DNA of 64,000 bases from Drosophila persimilis (lineage: Eukaryota > Arthropoda > Insecta > Diptera > Drosophilidae). The DNA lies in assembly GCF_003286085.1 (NCBI RefSeq), contig NW_020825288.1:18352001-18416000 (forward strand), in the 5' to 3' direction. The notes below the pieces were generated by a model that made no database searches, was not told the DNA's origin, and saw only the letters and a program-made list of their open reading frames with translations. Made by a program: the position numbers and the translations under genes. Shown here one piece after another: positions 49,336 to 64,000 of the stretch (positions within the stretch are counted from its first letter, which is position 1; every line of letters begins with the position of its first letter).

Positions 49336-52300
49336 AAAAAACGAACTTAGCCCACTTAAGCCCCCTCTATTTAAATAGTTTCAACTATTTGAGGTAAATG
49401 GCGGCAAATATTAATAATATTAATATTTGACTAAAACACGGCTTTAAGCCAAAATGTTCAACAAAAAAACAGTCGCAGTGCTGGTATTTGAAGACATGTT
49501 GCTTGTCAACTGAGCATGGCCATTTGTATAATTTTCGTTAATTTTATATAAAGATTTTCTTTGAGCCAAACAAATCAGTGACATCATACTAATGGTCATC
49601 ATCAAACAGAGAGTTTTTTCCAACTAATCTCTCTGAGATTAGTACATTAGTACTAGGTACATAATTTAAAAGAATGGAATGGAACTCATTGTTGCCTACT
49701 GGTTCAAGGAAAGCCGGTAAGGCTTTAAATGCAATCCATTGGAATAAATGATGCACGGAAGCACGATTTGAGATAGCAAAGATTCAAAAAAACCTGCGTA
49801 TAGATGTTTCTATGTTACTTGTTACTTAGAAACGCTAACGCGTTTCCGGAAAAAGTGCTGCCTAATGCCACCGACAGTGACAGAATATGCGCCAAATGTT
49901 ATCGGGTTCAAATTTGAATGAATAGTTATTATTATATTAATTTCATTATGTGTTCAAAAAATATCAAATATTCTTGAATATGAAAGATTGAACGTTCTGA
50001 AACGATAAAATGGCTTGCGCTGAATGGCAGTATTAGTCCACAACACCAAAATAATAGCAGACAAAAATGGCAGTTTGTTGGATTCAAACTGGTTCAATGA
50101 ATTCGGCACAAGACAGTAAAGAATCAATTAGTGCGGCGCATCTAAACATAAGACCGCTAAGGCGGTTGAGGGGCTTATTTGGCATGTGTGAAAATATCCA
50201 AATAGCTTCCAAATTTGCAATGAAAAAAAGCTTGGCTCCGTCTAAGCGGGGACGTGGCATATGATCTGGCTCTCCCCCCTACGGCTACTTATCAGAAGCG
50301 TATGCATCGAAGTTGTGTGCATGGGCCCGAGAGCTTTGATCATGTGACTCTAGAGTATAGAGCACGGAGTACTGAGTACCGGCTTCAATATATTACGCAA
50401 TCAACATGAGACTTTTGGCTATGAAATTGCATATTGACATCGTTTTGAGAAAATGCTGCCATTGCCTTGCATAAATTTGATTTCAAGCTCAAAAAGTAGA
50501 AATATTTTGTAATTAACGCGCAGGTTTCAGAAGTTGCGTGGTGGTTACTACACTTTGAGGCAACATGAAATACCAGAGCAACTGCTTCTGATGTGCACGA
50601 CTTTAAGGTGCTTGACGCTTGGGACACTTTCATTTTAAATGGCCATTTCAATTAGTGCTTGTTACTCTATCGGCCAGACCAATCGGAATGTTTTTGATTT
50701 GTGTGCGCACCACGTAGTTTTGTATGCCTGTAATCAGACTGCAATAATGTTGTACCCCACCGTTGGTGCCTTCATATGGCAGCCGGTAAACTCAAACAGT
50801 AGTCTGCCAATAAATCAATCATTTCGTCGTCCATTTCTCACCGCGTCTCAATGACTATTTACACTTTAATGATCACCAAAAAGATCTGGATATGAATTCG
50901 TTTTTAATTAGAAGTCGTTAAGGTTGTAAAAAATTTGCTCGAATTGTCCCAATACTTTTGTTGCTGTGACCAAAATCAACCGTGTATTGGGCTAGGCCTG
51001 AGATTTCAATGATAGAAAGTTTTTTGGGGCAAAGAGCTAAGTAGCATAAACTTGCGTGTATAAATTATATGCTACAAATTACATGTCATTTGGAAAGAAT
51101 ACAGAATGATACCATGACTGAATAAATGGAATTTAATTCTTTCAGAATAGCTCTTTCTTTCGGCTGTATGTGTAGCTCGATACCATGATCAGATATTTAT
51201 ATTTGCAAATAATTCGTGATTGACTTTTGTACACATGTACATAAATATTTATAAAGCCCCACACATTTGTACGGACGGCCCTGACCAACGGCTGCAGAGA
51301 GCCTTCGCGGGTCCGCCTCGAGTTGCAATTTAAATTCAAGTACTTGCTGTGGTTTGTCTACAAACGGGTAACATTAGAGTGGAGTTAGAAACTCAAGTCA
51401 GGCCGGTCAATCGGCACTTTCAATCATGCAGTGACCCAGTTCAAAATAACAAATCCACAACTGGCGCAGCTCTTGTTAGTTTCCTGGAACTGCGACATTA
51501 AACCAGACCGAGAGGGTACAAGACTCATTGCGAACTGGCACGAATTTGAATTAAAGTTGTTCCGATCACACTGGTGGTGCTGGCTGGTCCATTGTTCTGT
51601 GCAACATGCAATTAAAACATTTACAGGGTTTGCCTTTGTTTCTGCCACGGCATCGAATATCTGCGCATTTGCATGCAGCTGGCCTTTTCTACAAAAGGTT
51701 GCGAATCGTGGTGCATGCGGCCGTAGGGCTGGGAGGTTGCGGGGAGTCGCTGAGTCCGCAGAACGAATTCGGAGGCTGTGCGCAGACAAATTCATTATGT
51801 AAAGCCAACTATTACTGTCAATTCAGTCTGTTTACATAAGTAGCTTGCAAATTGGTCAAATATGCAGTTACCATAAAAACAATTATGAGACTTTTCACGC
51901 TTGTAGTCTGAGCACGAATCTGAATTGATTCCATTGTGCTTGGGACTTGATACGAGTACGAGTATGAGTACCAGCTCAGACTTTCAGTCTCAGTCTCCGC
52001 AATGAAATGAACATGTTTGTGCTCGTACTAGGTCTAAAATGTCGCAATAAATAATAATGAATGCGCACCGAAATGGTGACGAAACCTGTTGCGACCGTAC
52101 CTGGCTACAGGAGTAGGAGTCCAGATCGATCGCGGACTCAATGCAAAGGTTCCCCACAACTGGTTGGCAATGCGCGGCAAAAAAATGCAAAGCGTTCCAC
52201 TTATAGTTCACTTGCTCCGAGTGGTCGGTGAACATGAATGTGTCCACGATGTCGGTGCTAGACTCCAATCACCTCGTCGGCCACAGGTGCACACCAAGAC

Positions 52301-52559
52301 TAGCAGGGGACTGCTATGAGACATAAACAATGTATGCATGATCTTCTAGTCACTCGAAGTGTCGAAGCCAAATCGAAGCTTTATTTAGGTTTCCAGGGCA
52401 ACAGAGGATGTTTACATTTACAACCGATAAAGTATTGCCATTTTGACACACATTGTCAGATGACAACCATCAATAAACCACAGAGAAGCGAAGACCGATG
52501 AAGGACAAATTATCCGGCACCCTGATTCATATTCTGAAATATCGCTATTCTCATTCAAG
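49336..52559. other. Divergent spacer between AdSL and Irc
   Basis: Just beyond the cassette, 49,346-49,375 resembles the element at 22,206. The rest shows no conserved ORF; the overlapping frames at 51,424-51,802 on both strands are shadows of one GC-richer patch. Repeated GAGTACGAGTATGAGTACC-type sequence lies near 51,950-51,975. Confidence 0.5.
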
Positions 52560-55432
52560 ATGGACACTGCTCTGATTTTGACCCTTTTGGGATTCTCCTG
52601 CAACACGCTGGGGCTCAAAGTTTCTACGGGCTACCATATTGTGCACAACCAACCGTCCTATCCCAATTTCCACGGATTCAGCTATCTTCAAGGTTCAGCT
52701 CCGTACATAATTGGGTAAGTTCCCGGTGCCGTAGCTAGTACCGGCTTTCCATTTTTCGGACTTACGAGTATGTATGTGATTTATATGCAGGAATGGACTA
52801 CCAAGTGCAACAGGAACTACTTCACCCGCTCCACAAACCCCATTTGGACCGGCAGCTAACCCCCCCGTTACTGCCTATGGCTACAGTTTTCCAACTCCGG
52901 GGCAAGTGTCATGCGCTCAATCCCCTGCAGTTTGTGAGAAAACAGCATACCGTACTCTGGACGGATCCTGCAACCATTTGGAGCAACCCGGACTAGGAGT
53001 CGCAAACACTAGGTAATACCTCGCCGCGCCGACTTTCGTCAGACTGTCACATTTTTTCCCTAGGTATGGTCGCCTTTTGACACCTAAATACGCTGACGGC
53101 ATATCAGCACCTACTCGATCGGTTACTGGAGACGAACTGCCCAGCGCTCGCCTAGTCTCGTTGGTGGCATTCGGAGAGCAGGACGTACCTGATCCGGAAT
53201 TCACGCTCCACAATATGCAATGGGGCCAAATAATGACGCATGACATGAGCATGCAAGCGGGTGGCACTCAATCCAGTAAGTGGGTAGCTCACGATTACAG
53301 GCAATTCCAAATTCCAAATTCCAAATTGACTCTCCTCCCCTGCAGAGAAGCATCCGACGCGGTGCTGCACAGATGATGGCCGCCTTATTGGTCTAGACAC
53401 GGCGCATAAGACTTGCTTCGCCATCATCGTACCACCACATGATCCGGCATACTCCCAGGTGGGCACTGAGTGCCTCAACTTTGTCCGAACTCTCACAGAT
53501 CGCGACTCAAGCTGCCAGTACGCCGGTGGACCTGCAGAGCAACTGACCGTGGTCACATCATATCTTGATCTCTCGCTAGTCTATGGCAACTCAATACAGC
53601 AGAACAGCGATATTCGAGAGTTCCAAGGGGGTCGCATGATTGTAGAGGAGCGAAATGGAGGCAAATGGCTGCCACTCTCCCGCAACGTCACCGGGGATTG
53701 CGATGCAGTTGATGCCAGCGAGGTCTGCTACAGGTCCGGAGATGTACGTGTCAATCAAAATCCCGGCCTGGCGATACTGCAAACAGTTCTTCTGCGCGAG
53801 CACAATCGAATAGCAGATGCTTTGGCAGCACTTAATCCCCACTATGATGACCGCACCCTTTTCCAGGAGGCCCGCAAAATCAATATAGCCCAATATCAGC
53901 AAATAAGCTACTATGAGTGGTTGCCGATTTTCCTGGGAGGCGAGAATATGTTAAAGAATCGCCTGATCTACAAGGCCCCGAGTGGCAGCTATGTCAATGA
54001 TTTTGATTTAAATATTGATCCCTCAGTTCTCAATGAGCACGCAACAGCTGCCTTTAGATATTTCCATTCGCAGATTGAAGGCAGATTAGAGTAAGTACAG
54101 CTTTCTCCATTTCTTTGTAGATACATATGTATGTTCTCGAAGCTTAAGTATTATATAAAGCGATTTTTAAATCGCGAAAACAGCCAAAACCTAACTATGG
54201 TTTATGAGCGATACACAAAAAATAAGGTTTGTGTAAATCTTTGAAAACGATTTATGACCGAACAAGTGGCTACCAGCGGACTCCCAGCTCATGACTCTAT
54301 ACCCCAAATTGATGCGCACCATGCAGTAAAAAAGCTGATGTCGGGTGAAACAGTCTAGGCATCCATAGAACCATCGGTGTCTGTGAAAATATGTATATAC
54401 TTTTATTGAAAAGAAACTAAAATTCATAAAATTATGCCATATACGAAATATATTCTTATTAAATTAACTTACTCGCGTAACTAAATGATTGGATAATGTT
54501 GCTTCCAGCCTTTTGTCAGAGATGAGAACAGTTCTCGGCTCACTGACCCTGAGCGATTGGTTCAATCGTCCCGGCATCATTGAAGTCGGTGACAATTTTG
54601 ACTCTCTTACCAGAGGCCATGCCACACAGCCCGAAGAATTGACAGATATTAACTTCGATAGACAGGTAAGTACGCATTCACCAACGAAGCAAGGCACTGA
54701 TGTAGCTGAATTCCTTAATATAGATCAAGCATTTCCTGTTCCGCCGAAACATGCCTTTTGGTTCCGACCTGCGATCATTGGACATACAACGCAATCGTGA
54801 TCATGGTCTTGCCTCATACAACGATATGAGAGAATTCTGTGGGTTGAGGCGCGCTCATTCGTGGCAGGACTACTCCGATTTGATCAGCCCCCCCATAATT
54901 GAAAAACTTAAGTCACTATACGATAGCCACGAGGACGTTGACCTGACGGTGGGAGGCTCACTGGAGGCCCATGTTGCAGGAGCTTTGGCAGGTCCCACAT
55001 TCTTGTGCATCCTCACCGAACAATTTTACCGAACTCGCGTTGGTGATCGATTTTTCTTCGAGAACGGTGATAAGATCACCGGCTTCACTCATGGTATTTA
55101 ATCAGTCTCTCACATAGACTTAATCCATGCATTAAATTACAACTGATTATTCTTTTTAGATCAACTGGTCGAGATTCGTAAGGCAAGTATGGCTCGCTTG
55201 CTGTGCGATAATGGAAATCATATTGCTTCAATGCAGCCTGAAGCATTCAGGACGGTTTCCGGATCGTAAGTAGAACTTCAGAAAATGAACTCAGGTCACT
55301 CATTAAAGTAAATATTTGATCAGGAATCCTATTATGCCGTGCACAAATATTCAACAAGTCGACCTCACCAAGTGGATTGATCAAAAGCCATATGCCACAG
55401 GAGACCCATCAGTTCAGTATGGAAGAAAATGA
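52560..55432 (+). CDS. Irc: Immune-regulated catalase, extracellular heme peroxidase family
   Basis: Eight exons: 52560-52714, 52791-53012, 53064-53275, 53346-54090, 54509-54665, 54724-55093, 55160-55265 and 55324-55432. They are phase-consistent and give 691 residues. A signal peptide opens it (MDTALILTLLGFSCNTLG). A Pro/Gly/Tyr-rich linker precedes the peroxidase domain. Active-site landmarks are NMQWGQIMTHDMS (distal His about 185), TSYLDLSLVYGNS, DVRVNQNPGLA (catalytic Arg), LLREHNRIADAL (proximal His) and DIQRNRDHGLASYN. The end is ...IQQVDLTKWIDQK. In D. melanogaster, Irc is a secreted enzyme with catalase activity that protects the gut from reactive oxygen during infection. Orthology rests on overall plan and my recollection; another paralogue of the same clade is possible. 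An AATAAA follows 116 bp downstream. Confidence 0.88.
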
Positions 55433-55547
55433 TCTGTTTCTTGGATCTTTTTGTTACTAGTTCAATGTAAAAAACACCTTTAGCCTAATCAGTATAATGA
55501 TCATTAAACTGATCGCCCTGTATTATATCCCCCAATTGCTGTACAGA

Positions 55548-55553
55548 AATAAA
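55548..55553 (+). terminator. Poly(A) signal of Irc
   Basis: AATAAA 116 bp past the Irc stop codon. Confidence 0.75.
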
Positions 55554-56467
55554 ACATTTACCATTTAATTGATGTTTTTTCTTTAAAGCTCCATTGCATT
55601 CCGCAGGCCCCGGGTTATTTCTGAGCGTTATGAATCGCCTCGTATGACCTATTGTCAAAAGCTCCTGGTATGGAGCTCCTCATCGTATGGAGTTCCCTTG
55701 CCCAGCAGATACCGAAGTCGTTTCCGGTAGTTTTAGTTTTTGGTTTATATTAGGAATCGGCCCGCATATTTTCACAGGTTTTTTAGTGCATTTGTGTGGG
55801 TAGACAGCAGGCAAAACGGAACATTGATTAGGGGCAACCATGGCAATGCAGCACAGCACTAGAAACCTTTCCCATGCGCATGCATAGGAAGATGGAGGAG
55901 GTTGGTCCACCAAGCTAGAGCCCCATACCACGTTAAGGCTAGATTAAAACGGAGATCACTTGAATGATTCATTCACATGACACCCGAAGCGTTCTCTTAC
56001 GCAATATTCGTGGATAGTGAAGGCAAAAAACCTTTACACTTTCGTTGACTTTGGGTCAAGTGACTCGCGCGACTCCAAGTGTGAACAAGTTTATTGAAAT
56101 ACATAGCTAATTAAGAGACAAAGGGTTGGTTCTCTGCAAATTTGTCTCTTTTCAGGCCAGACTGTTGGAACGAGTCGTAAAGTCGAACAATAGCCAACAA
56201 TGAATATGTTCTTCAAAACATACATAAATATAAACGGATAAACATACTGATGTATTAAATACTTCAGAGGCGGTCCACATTTTGAATCGACAAAAATTTA
56301 CATAAGTTAAAAGAATATCAAAAGACAGCATTTGACCAAGTTTGCATTTTTTTCTAGAGATTTGCGATGGAGATTTCTGAATGGACATGATACAACGGTT
56401 CTAGTGAATCTAGATTAATGAAAGTGATTTAAACAAAGTATTCATAAAAGGTAATCACCCTATATGG
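55554..56467. other. Spacer between Irc and collagen-like gene 1
   Basis: No supported gene. A short minus-strand ORF at 55,680-55,931 has no recognisable domain. Confidence 0.5.
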
Positions 56468-56475
56468 TATAAAAG
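56468..56475 (+). promoter_or_regulatory. TATA box of collagen-like gene 1
   Basis: TATAAAAG lies 42 bp before the stretch leading to the ATG at 56517, predicting a 5' UTR of only about 15-20 bases. Confidence 0.75.
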
Positions 56476-56516
56476 TGATAGATTAGGCAGGGAAAGGTAG
56501 CAGATGCGTTTTAACC

Positions 56517-58543
<2,027 letters not shown>

Positions 58544-58571
58544 GCCACCCGACAAGACGAAGGTTACCGAA

Positions 58572-58577
58572 AATAAA
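58572..58577 (+). terminator. Poly(A) signal of collagen-like gene 1
   Basis: AATAAA 29 bp past the stop codon. Confidence 0.75.
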
Positions 58578-61259
58578 TATTTTTGCATACTGGGTGCATT
58601 TCTTTTTTGCATTTTCGACTGACTCTCTTTGGTTGGGCTCAACAGATGTTGGTGGTTTTGAGATGTAATAACGCCCGCGGGCTTTATTTCACTCTGAAAA
58701 GCGCTGTTATGTCCCAGGACTAATTTCTTACAAATTATTTAAATAAATGCAAACTTTTACAAGAGAATATATAAGGGGTCAGTTGCATTATAACAGCTTG
58801 AAATTTTTTTCCCTGATCAACTCGTTGTAAAAAAAAGGAGCTATGTTTTCGATGGATCCCACACAATTTAGAAATCGGCCAATAAGCGATTCGTGTCGAT
58901 TGGTGTAAGAAAAAGATCTAAAAATACGATCGTGGGGACTTAAAAACTGTATACAATATCTACACAGGTGACGAATGGATATATAAATATAAGCCCGAAA
59001 AAAAACAATAGCCTGCATGATTATTTCAAAGAGAACCAAATGCCACAGGAGCCCGGTTTTAGAGATAATTAGAGGGAGAAATTACGTTATGTATCAAAAT
59101 GGGTAGAAGATTCGACAGACTTGTAAATCCGCAAAAATTCAGTAAAGGATGAATTTGATACGAAGACCAGTGAATTTTAATGCCAAAACAACAGCGCATT
59201 AAAAATATTTTAAGCCGTTCTATACCTTAATTTTCTATTGTATCACATCACGCAATGCTGGTTTGATCGTAACCAGCAATATTTACAGGAATACCCTAAT
59301 CAAGAATCAATCATAGCTGTCTCCAATAAATATAAGTCCCAAAATGACATGAGGCTCGTCTCCAATGGCATATTAAGCATTACATTTTTCTCCACTTTTC
59401 TGGATGAACCTTTTCCAGTCTTTCAACGCGATTCGTAACTTGTCATACAAATAATTAAATGCTCACCTTCTTCCATTTACATACATCTTTTCTTGATGGG
59501 CCATTTCTGTTCAATTATAATGCCAGGAGATCCCATAAAGATTCTGCGGCCTTACATGTTTCCCAAGAAGGGAGTTGTTGCAATCGAGGATGCTTCTTCC
59601 CAAAGTCTAACAAGACTACTTCCTGAGCGGGGTTTCGTGGCTTCCCTTTATTCCGATCCGTTTGGTATCGCTGTTCGCAAAATTGACGAATCGATTTTGT
59701 AGCATACAAAATTTGTATAAACCGTTTCATACCGTTTGGGAGATTTGTATATATTTAATTTTATCTGTTACCATTTTTCTTTTCATTTTTTTACATCTGC
59801 ATCTGTTTTTATTCTCACTCCAAAACTAGCCGTTTTAATTTCGCTCCCTTTCGCCAGATAATGCACACTGAACGAGGAAGAGCGTGTTAGAAAGAGGAAG
59901 ATTAAGCGCAGAGTTAGAGCATGCAAGGCGTTGCGTAGTCAAATAAAATTGCATTTGTTCCTTTTCCAGATTCGGCAGTCTGCCTAATATGGTAATTTTG
60001 TATGCCAAACATTTGTCCTTTGTGGGAGCGCAAGGGGGTGGGGGAAAATTTTAAAACTGTTGTAGCAGTGTGATATCACAGGAGTCTGTATACAAAATTT
60101 GGTTTCAATGGCTTTAATAGTCTCTGAGAACTAGGCGTCAAGCAAGACGTCCTGACAAACAGACGGCCTCTATAAGAATTTATTGCTTCGTATTTTAAAT
60201 TATATTTTATGCAACACCGCATTTCCGCTGTGAACCAAACCGACTTTTTATGATAGATTTGGGGCCTTACAATTTATTTTTTATGGAAAATATTAAAAGT
60301 CCAAACTCAAATTTGATAATTTCTTGCTCTATATTTCTGTTGAAAGTTTTGACTTTGAAAACTCGGAAAAGTCGAAATAAATTAATTTCTTGTGTTGTAT
60401 TTTTGTATAGGTGCATTAATTGGACATCCTTTAAATGGTTGAGGTGCAGCCATTTCAGCAAACATCTGAATGCCGCATTTTACCGTTAAATTCCACAAAA
60501 CCAGAGAAGTATGCAGAAAGACGAACATGCGTAAATTGACCTAGCTGTTAATGCTGGTAAAGAATATAAAATATATAGTAATTTCTGGAGTCAAAATCGC
60601 TTCTTTCTTCGAGCTGCAACTTCTGGACAATGTTTATAACTTTTTACAAGGTACAAAAGTAATCTGAAGCTCCTCCAGACAGTAAGCGCCAGATATACAA
60701 TACTCTGAATATGATTAATCCAAAACTTATTTACCTCAAAGAATTTTGGGTGGAACCTAGTGAATTTCTCTAATTAAAGTCAATTCCAATGAATGTTTTT
60801 TTTTACATACTAAAATACATATAAGTATTCAAATTTAAACGCAGATAAGATATATTGTTCCCTCTATGGTCGAGCTTCTTTCGAACAGAGAAAAGAAAAC
60901 AATAGGTATAAGAGAACAAAGACCAAGTGGAAACTATAAGCGAATGGACCTAGTTTTGAATATAAATAAATGCATGATGAAAAACAATAAATTGGAAATA
61001 AAATATCAGTATAGTAGTTTAATTAAAAGAAGTTCGAACTGACTACTTTAAGTACTTCATGTTTACATAGATGATGACCATTTACCCATAATCTTGCGAT
61101 TGGGTAATGAACAGTAATATACTAAATACCCTAGTTGATCAAAATTATAAGCTTTAGAAATCTATATGAGATCGTTTGGCCGACAGCGATTTAAATTTTA
61201 CGTCTTCTTAATTAACCCACTATCAAGCCAACTGTTTAAATGAGTCCACACCCATAAGC
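58578..61259. other. Spacer between the two collagen-like genes
   Basis: No supported gene. Sequence at 60,060-60,175 (TATACAAAATTTGGTTTCAA, GTCTCTGAGAACTAG, then AAACAGACGG) resembles a worn copy of the dispersed repeat family. The ORF at 59,493-59,702 on the plus strand has no domain. Confidence 0.5.
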
Positions 61260-61267
61260 TATATAAG
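61260..61267 (+). promoter_or_regulatory. TATA box of collagen-like gene 2
   Basis: TATATAAG lies about 30 bp before TACACTCG (61,291), a plausible start site, and 50 bp before the ATG at 61317. Confidence 0.7.
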
Positions 61268-61316
61268 ATGAGTTCTCGTTCTAACCGGTCTACACTCGTC
61301 AACATTGGGCTTTAGC

Positions 61317-63182
61317 ATGAGGCTGCTCGCAGTTCTGCTAATATCAGGTTAGTCGAACAAAAATCTGTGATAAACAAAGGAAATATTTTTGTTCTCTTAC
61401 ACATATTTTACATATATTTTAGCGGTGTCCCCTTACTGTGGGGGATCGTGGTCTATAAACTCGAATTGGGCCACTAGGACGCGTAATACCCCGAAGGCGA
61501 AACGACAGCATGCCAGCTACGACCTATATTATTATAGACCAGTACCCCCTCCACCAACGTCGTCCTCCATTTACTATGGCGGCTATTGCCAATGCCCACC
61601 AGGAAGTCCAGGACCTCCTGGGCCCCCCGGTCCTGCCGGCCCACCTGGTGTGGAAGGCGTTTCTGGTGAAAAGGGTGAACGCGGAGACAGTGGGCTACGT
61701 GGCAGGAAAGGAAAAGCAGGACCAACTGGACCAACTGGTCCGCAAGGACTTACTAGAAAATATTCAACGCATCTCAGAAAGAATCCCCCAACAGTAGTTT
61801 TTGTACCATCGGCCAAACTGCAAGAACCATCGTCTCCGGTTCGGGCACATCCAGCTAAAATTGAATCACCAAGTCTGCCGACACGTACACATTGGTCTCA
61901 GAAACATGGCAATGTTATTCATAAGAACATTCGCAAAACAAACCGACATAAGACACCGCGACCAATGATATCACCTTTAGATGCAATGAAAACTCCGAGT
62001 GTTAGTTTCAGTGGCGGGAACCAACCACCTTCAGTGCAGTGGATCAAGAAAGACAAAAAACACAACCGCAAACAGACGACTTTTAAAAGCCCCACTGGTG
62101 CCTTAAATTCAAAGCGGAAAATAATCAATCACAAGAGCACGGTAAGTAAACAAGTTAAGCTTTCAACATCCCAGTCAAGTCCCAAAAAATCTAAAACAAA
62201 TGTGTTGATCATTCAGGTGCCTTCGAACTCTGGAAGCAGTAGCCCGGAGATCATAGAAAACTCAGGAAGCGCAAGTGCCACAAATCAAACAAATGGCCAA
62301 TCAGAGACCACGTCCATTAAGTCTTCTAGTATCATGAATTCCAGTCTGGCAACTGTAATTAATAGTCCCAACACGAGTATCAGACAAGTGCAATCTACCA
62401 GCCAGCAGTCGACGCACAACATAGGCAATACAATTAAAGATTTAAGCGACAGACAAACTGTCTTGTCTATAAATCTGCCAAGTAAAAAGGTGCCCATCGA
62501 GCCATATAAGACGGGAGAAATAAGCCTAAAACCACAACAACAGTCATTCCTAATGAATAATGTTGCGGATAGCGATAGCCACACTAAAAGCACCACGATG
62601 GCTGCTGACATCGAAAAGAATTTAGAGACTACTATGGCTACCACACAGATTCCACTAGAAGAAACAACTCTGCTTCCCAATATTCCTACAGAAAACGAAG
62701 AAAGCGAAGTGCCGATTCTACCTTTAACCAATACTGAAGCGACACCAATCGAAATCGATAGTCTAACAACGCAGACAGCAGATGTAACCGGGGCTACTTC
62801 CGTTCCTGAACTTTCCAACGATTCGGATGATGGCTTAGATGACATAGTGCGGTTGACAACAGAGACAAAAGATGACGTGGAGAACACTTCCACTCAGACA
62901 GAAATGTCAGAAGCAGCAATCACAACAGACAGCCCTTCAAATGGAGATGATATTCCCAAAACTACATCATTGGAGCTCCTATCAGTCCCTGATAGTGCAG
63001 AATTAACGACAGATGGTATGTTCAAGCAGACCATAGTACCCTTCGCAACAGCAAATAGAACTGACTCGAAAACTCAAGAATCGGGGTCAGAAGTGTCAGT
63101 GTCCGTCGAGACGGAAATGCCGAAAGATCTGGAAAGTAGACTAGATGTTCGAATCGTGTACGACAACTCAACGCCAAATTGA
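61317..63182 (+). CDS. Secreted collagen-like protein with Ser/Thr-rich tail
   Basis: Two exons, 61317-61347 and 61423-63182, give 596 residues. Exon 1 is 31 bases and phase 1, exactly as in collagen-like gene 1. The signal peptide is [10 protein letters not shown] then [10 protein letters not shown] tyrosine-rich segment ([29 protein letters not shown]) leads into one Gly-X-Y block ([48 protein letters not shown]). The remainder is basic and then Ser/Thr/Asn/Glu-rich without cysteines, like a mucin-type or disordered matrix protein. The shared CQCPPG or [12 protein letters not shown] junction and identical first-exon design mark it as a diverged tandem paralogue of the gene 4 kb upstream. 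No named family is recognised. Confidence 0.85.
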
Positions 63183-63419
63183 TAGTACGTATTAAAAAGG
63201 AATTTTCCGTCTATAAAAACGGGCTAGACATATGTATACACATCGATACATAAGTATGTACTATGTACTTAAAAAACTACTTGCATTTATGCCCGACTTT
63301 TGAAGTTAGTACAAATAATTAAGCTGATTTATTTCCCCAAAAACAATTCGATTAGATACTTACTTATGTATATTTAGAAGTGGCTTTTCTTCACACGCAA
63401 TTCGATATTTTGTTTCACG

Positions 63420-63425
63420 AATAAA
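63420..63425 (+). terminator. Poly(A) signal of collagen-like gene 2
   Basis: AATAAA on the plus strand, 238 bp past the stop codon. Confidence 0.6.
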
Positions 63426-63453
63426 AACTAGATGATCGTTTGCAGTCGTAAAG

Positions 63454-63459
63454 TTTATT
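63454..63459 (-). terminator. Poly(A) signal of the partial peroxidase gene
   Basis: AATAAA on the minus strand, about 137 bp past the stop codon at 63596. It is 30 bp from the opposing plus-strand signal. Confidence 0.55.
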
Positions 63460-63595
63460 GTTTCTATTCCAGTAATTATATTTATGTGCGGCAGTCCTAC
63501 TTTGTTCAAAATATAACAAATATAACAAAAGTACATAAAAGCTAAATCGTTTTTATAGAATGTAGAATATAGTAGAACTTTGGTTCAGTTTCTTG

Positions 63596-64000
63596 CTATT
63601 GGGTATCTTGCCATTTGCTAAGATCAACTTGAGGGATCTCATTGCAATTGACGAGCATGTTACTAAAAAGAGGAATAAACAGGTATGATGGTTATTAAAG
63701 CACAACTTGTTATAGGCCCGCTGATCACTTACTATACGTTTGGGAATACGAATACATTCGGCTGAATGTCGCGCAAATAATTCGCATTGTTGCAGAACAA
63801 ACTTGCCAAACTTGCCTTACGAATCTCCGCCAGTTGCGCTGCGTGAAAAATTTCTGATTTAAAAAAATGATTTTTTATAAACATTAGCTCTCACTTACTG
63901 CGTGAAAAACCACCAGTGTGATCTCGTTCAAAAAAGAATCGATCGCCACGACGCGTGTTTAGAAATTGCTTGCCAATAATACACAACAGAGTCGGCCCGA
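63596..64000 (-). CDS. Heme peroxidase C-terminus, gene cut by the window edge
   Basis: Three exon pieces on the minus strand: from the edge to 63899, then 63838-63733 and 63662-63596. They read GPTLLCIIGKQFLNTRRGDR, FFFERDHTGGFSR; then QLAEIRKASLASLFCNNANY, LRDIQPNVFVFPNV; then NMLVNCNEIPQVDLSKWQDT. Irc has GPTFLCILTEQFYRTRVGDR, QLVEIRKASMARLLCDNGNH and IQQVDLTKWIDQ at the same place. The 106-base exon and its phases are identical in both genes. It is therefore an Irc-clade paralogue, possibly Pxd, though the distinguishing N-terminal part lies outside the window. The active-site residues cannot be checked here. It is convergent with collagen-like gene 2. Confidence 0.85.

Noticed and set aside
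52589-52598. GGGATTCTCC, a perfect NF-kB consensus near the Irc start
   Set aside because: It lies within the signal-peptide codons and is a single copy. Chance occurrence is likely and coding constraint explains it.

Overview
The window looks like nuclear DNA of a Drosophila species. The genes have short introns with GT/AG borders. The promoters carry the Drosophila core motifs GGTCACACTG, TATCGATA and GGTATATTTT. The proteins are recognisable fly orthologues: Sf3a1, AdSL, arouser/EPS8, immune-regulated catalase, EMC2 and xylulokinase. An obscura-group species is my guess and is not shown by the sequence. All exon structures below were built by hand from ORFs, splice signals and reading-frame phase.

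Layout. Bases 1-7,800 are a graveyard of broken gene copies: a smoothened fragment (minus), an arrow/LRP6 fragment (plus), an unrecognised remnant, an unidentified 210-codon ORF with a second partial copy, and a frameshifted poly-glutamine gene. The smo and arr copies keep their introns, so they are DNA-level duplicates and not retrocopies. Bases 7,800-18,600 are gene-poor, with one small tail-anchored protein gene, a LINE reverse-transcriptase scrap and copies of a dispersed repeat.

Bases 18,600-29,200 hold ordinary genes: an LRR protein (plus), EMC2 (minus), xylulokinase (plus) and Sf3a1 (minus). A secreted heme peroxidase (30.5-34.6 kb, plus) and arouser (36.2-39.7 kb, plus) follow. A TATA promoter with an orphan first exon lies at 42.7-43.1 kb. 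AdSL (minus) and Irc (plus) are divergent at 47.6-55.4 kb. Two collagen-like secreted protein genes (56.5-58.5 and 61.3-63.2 kb) then lead to the 3' end of a third peroxidase gene on the minus strand, which is cut by the window edge.

How they fit together. The housekeeping genes cover mRNA splicing (Sf3a1), purine synthesis (AdSL), ER membrane insertion (EMC2) and sugar phosphorylation (xylulokinase). The most interesting stretch is 52.5-64 kb. Two peroxidases with matching C-terminal intron structure flank two tyrosine-, proline- and histidine-rich collagen-like proteins that share a signal-peptide exon design. This could be an extracellular matrix cross-linking module, but that is inference. 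Other points worth checking are a GC-AG intron in Sf3a1, a roughly 90 bp promoter cassette present at two loci, and a possible PP1-docking motif in the small tail-anchored protein.
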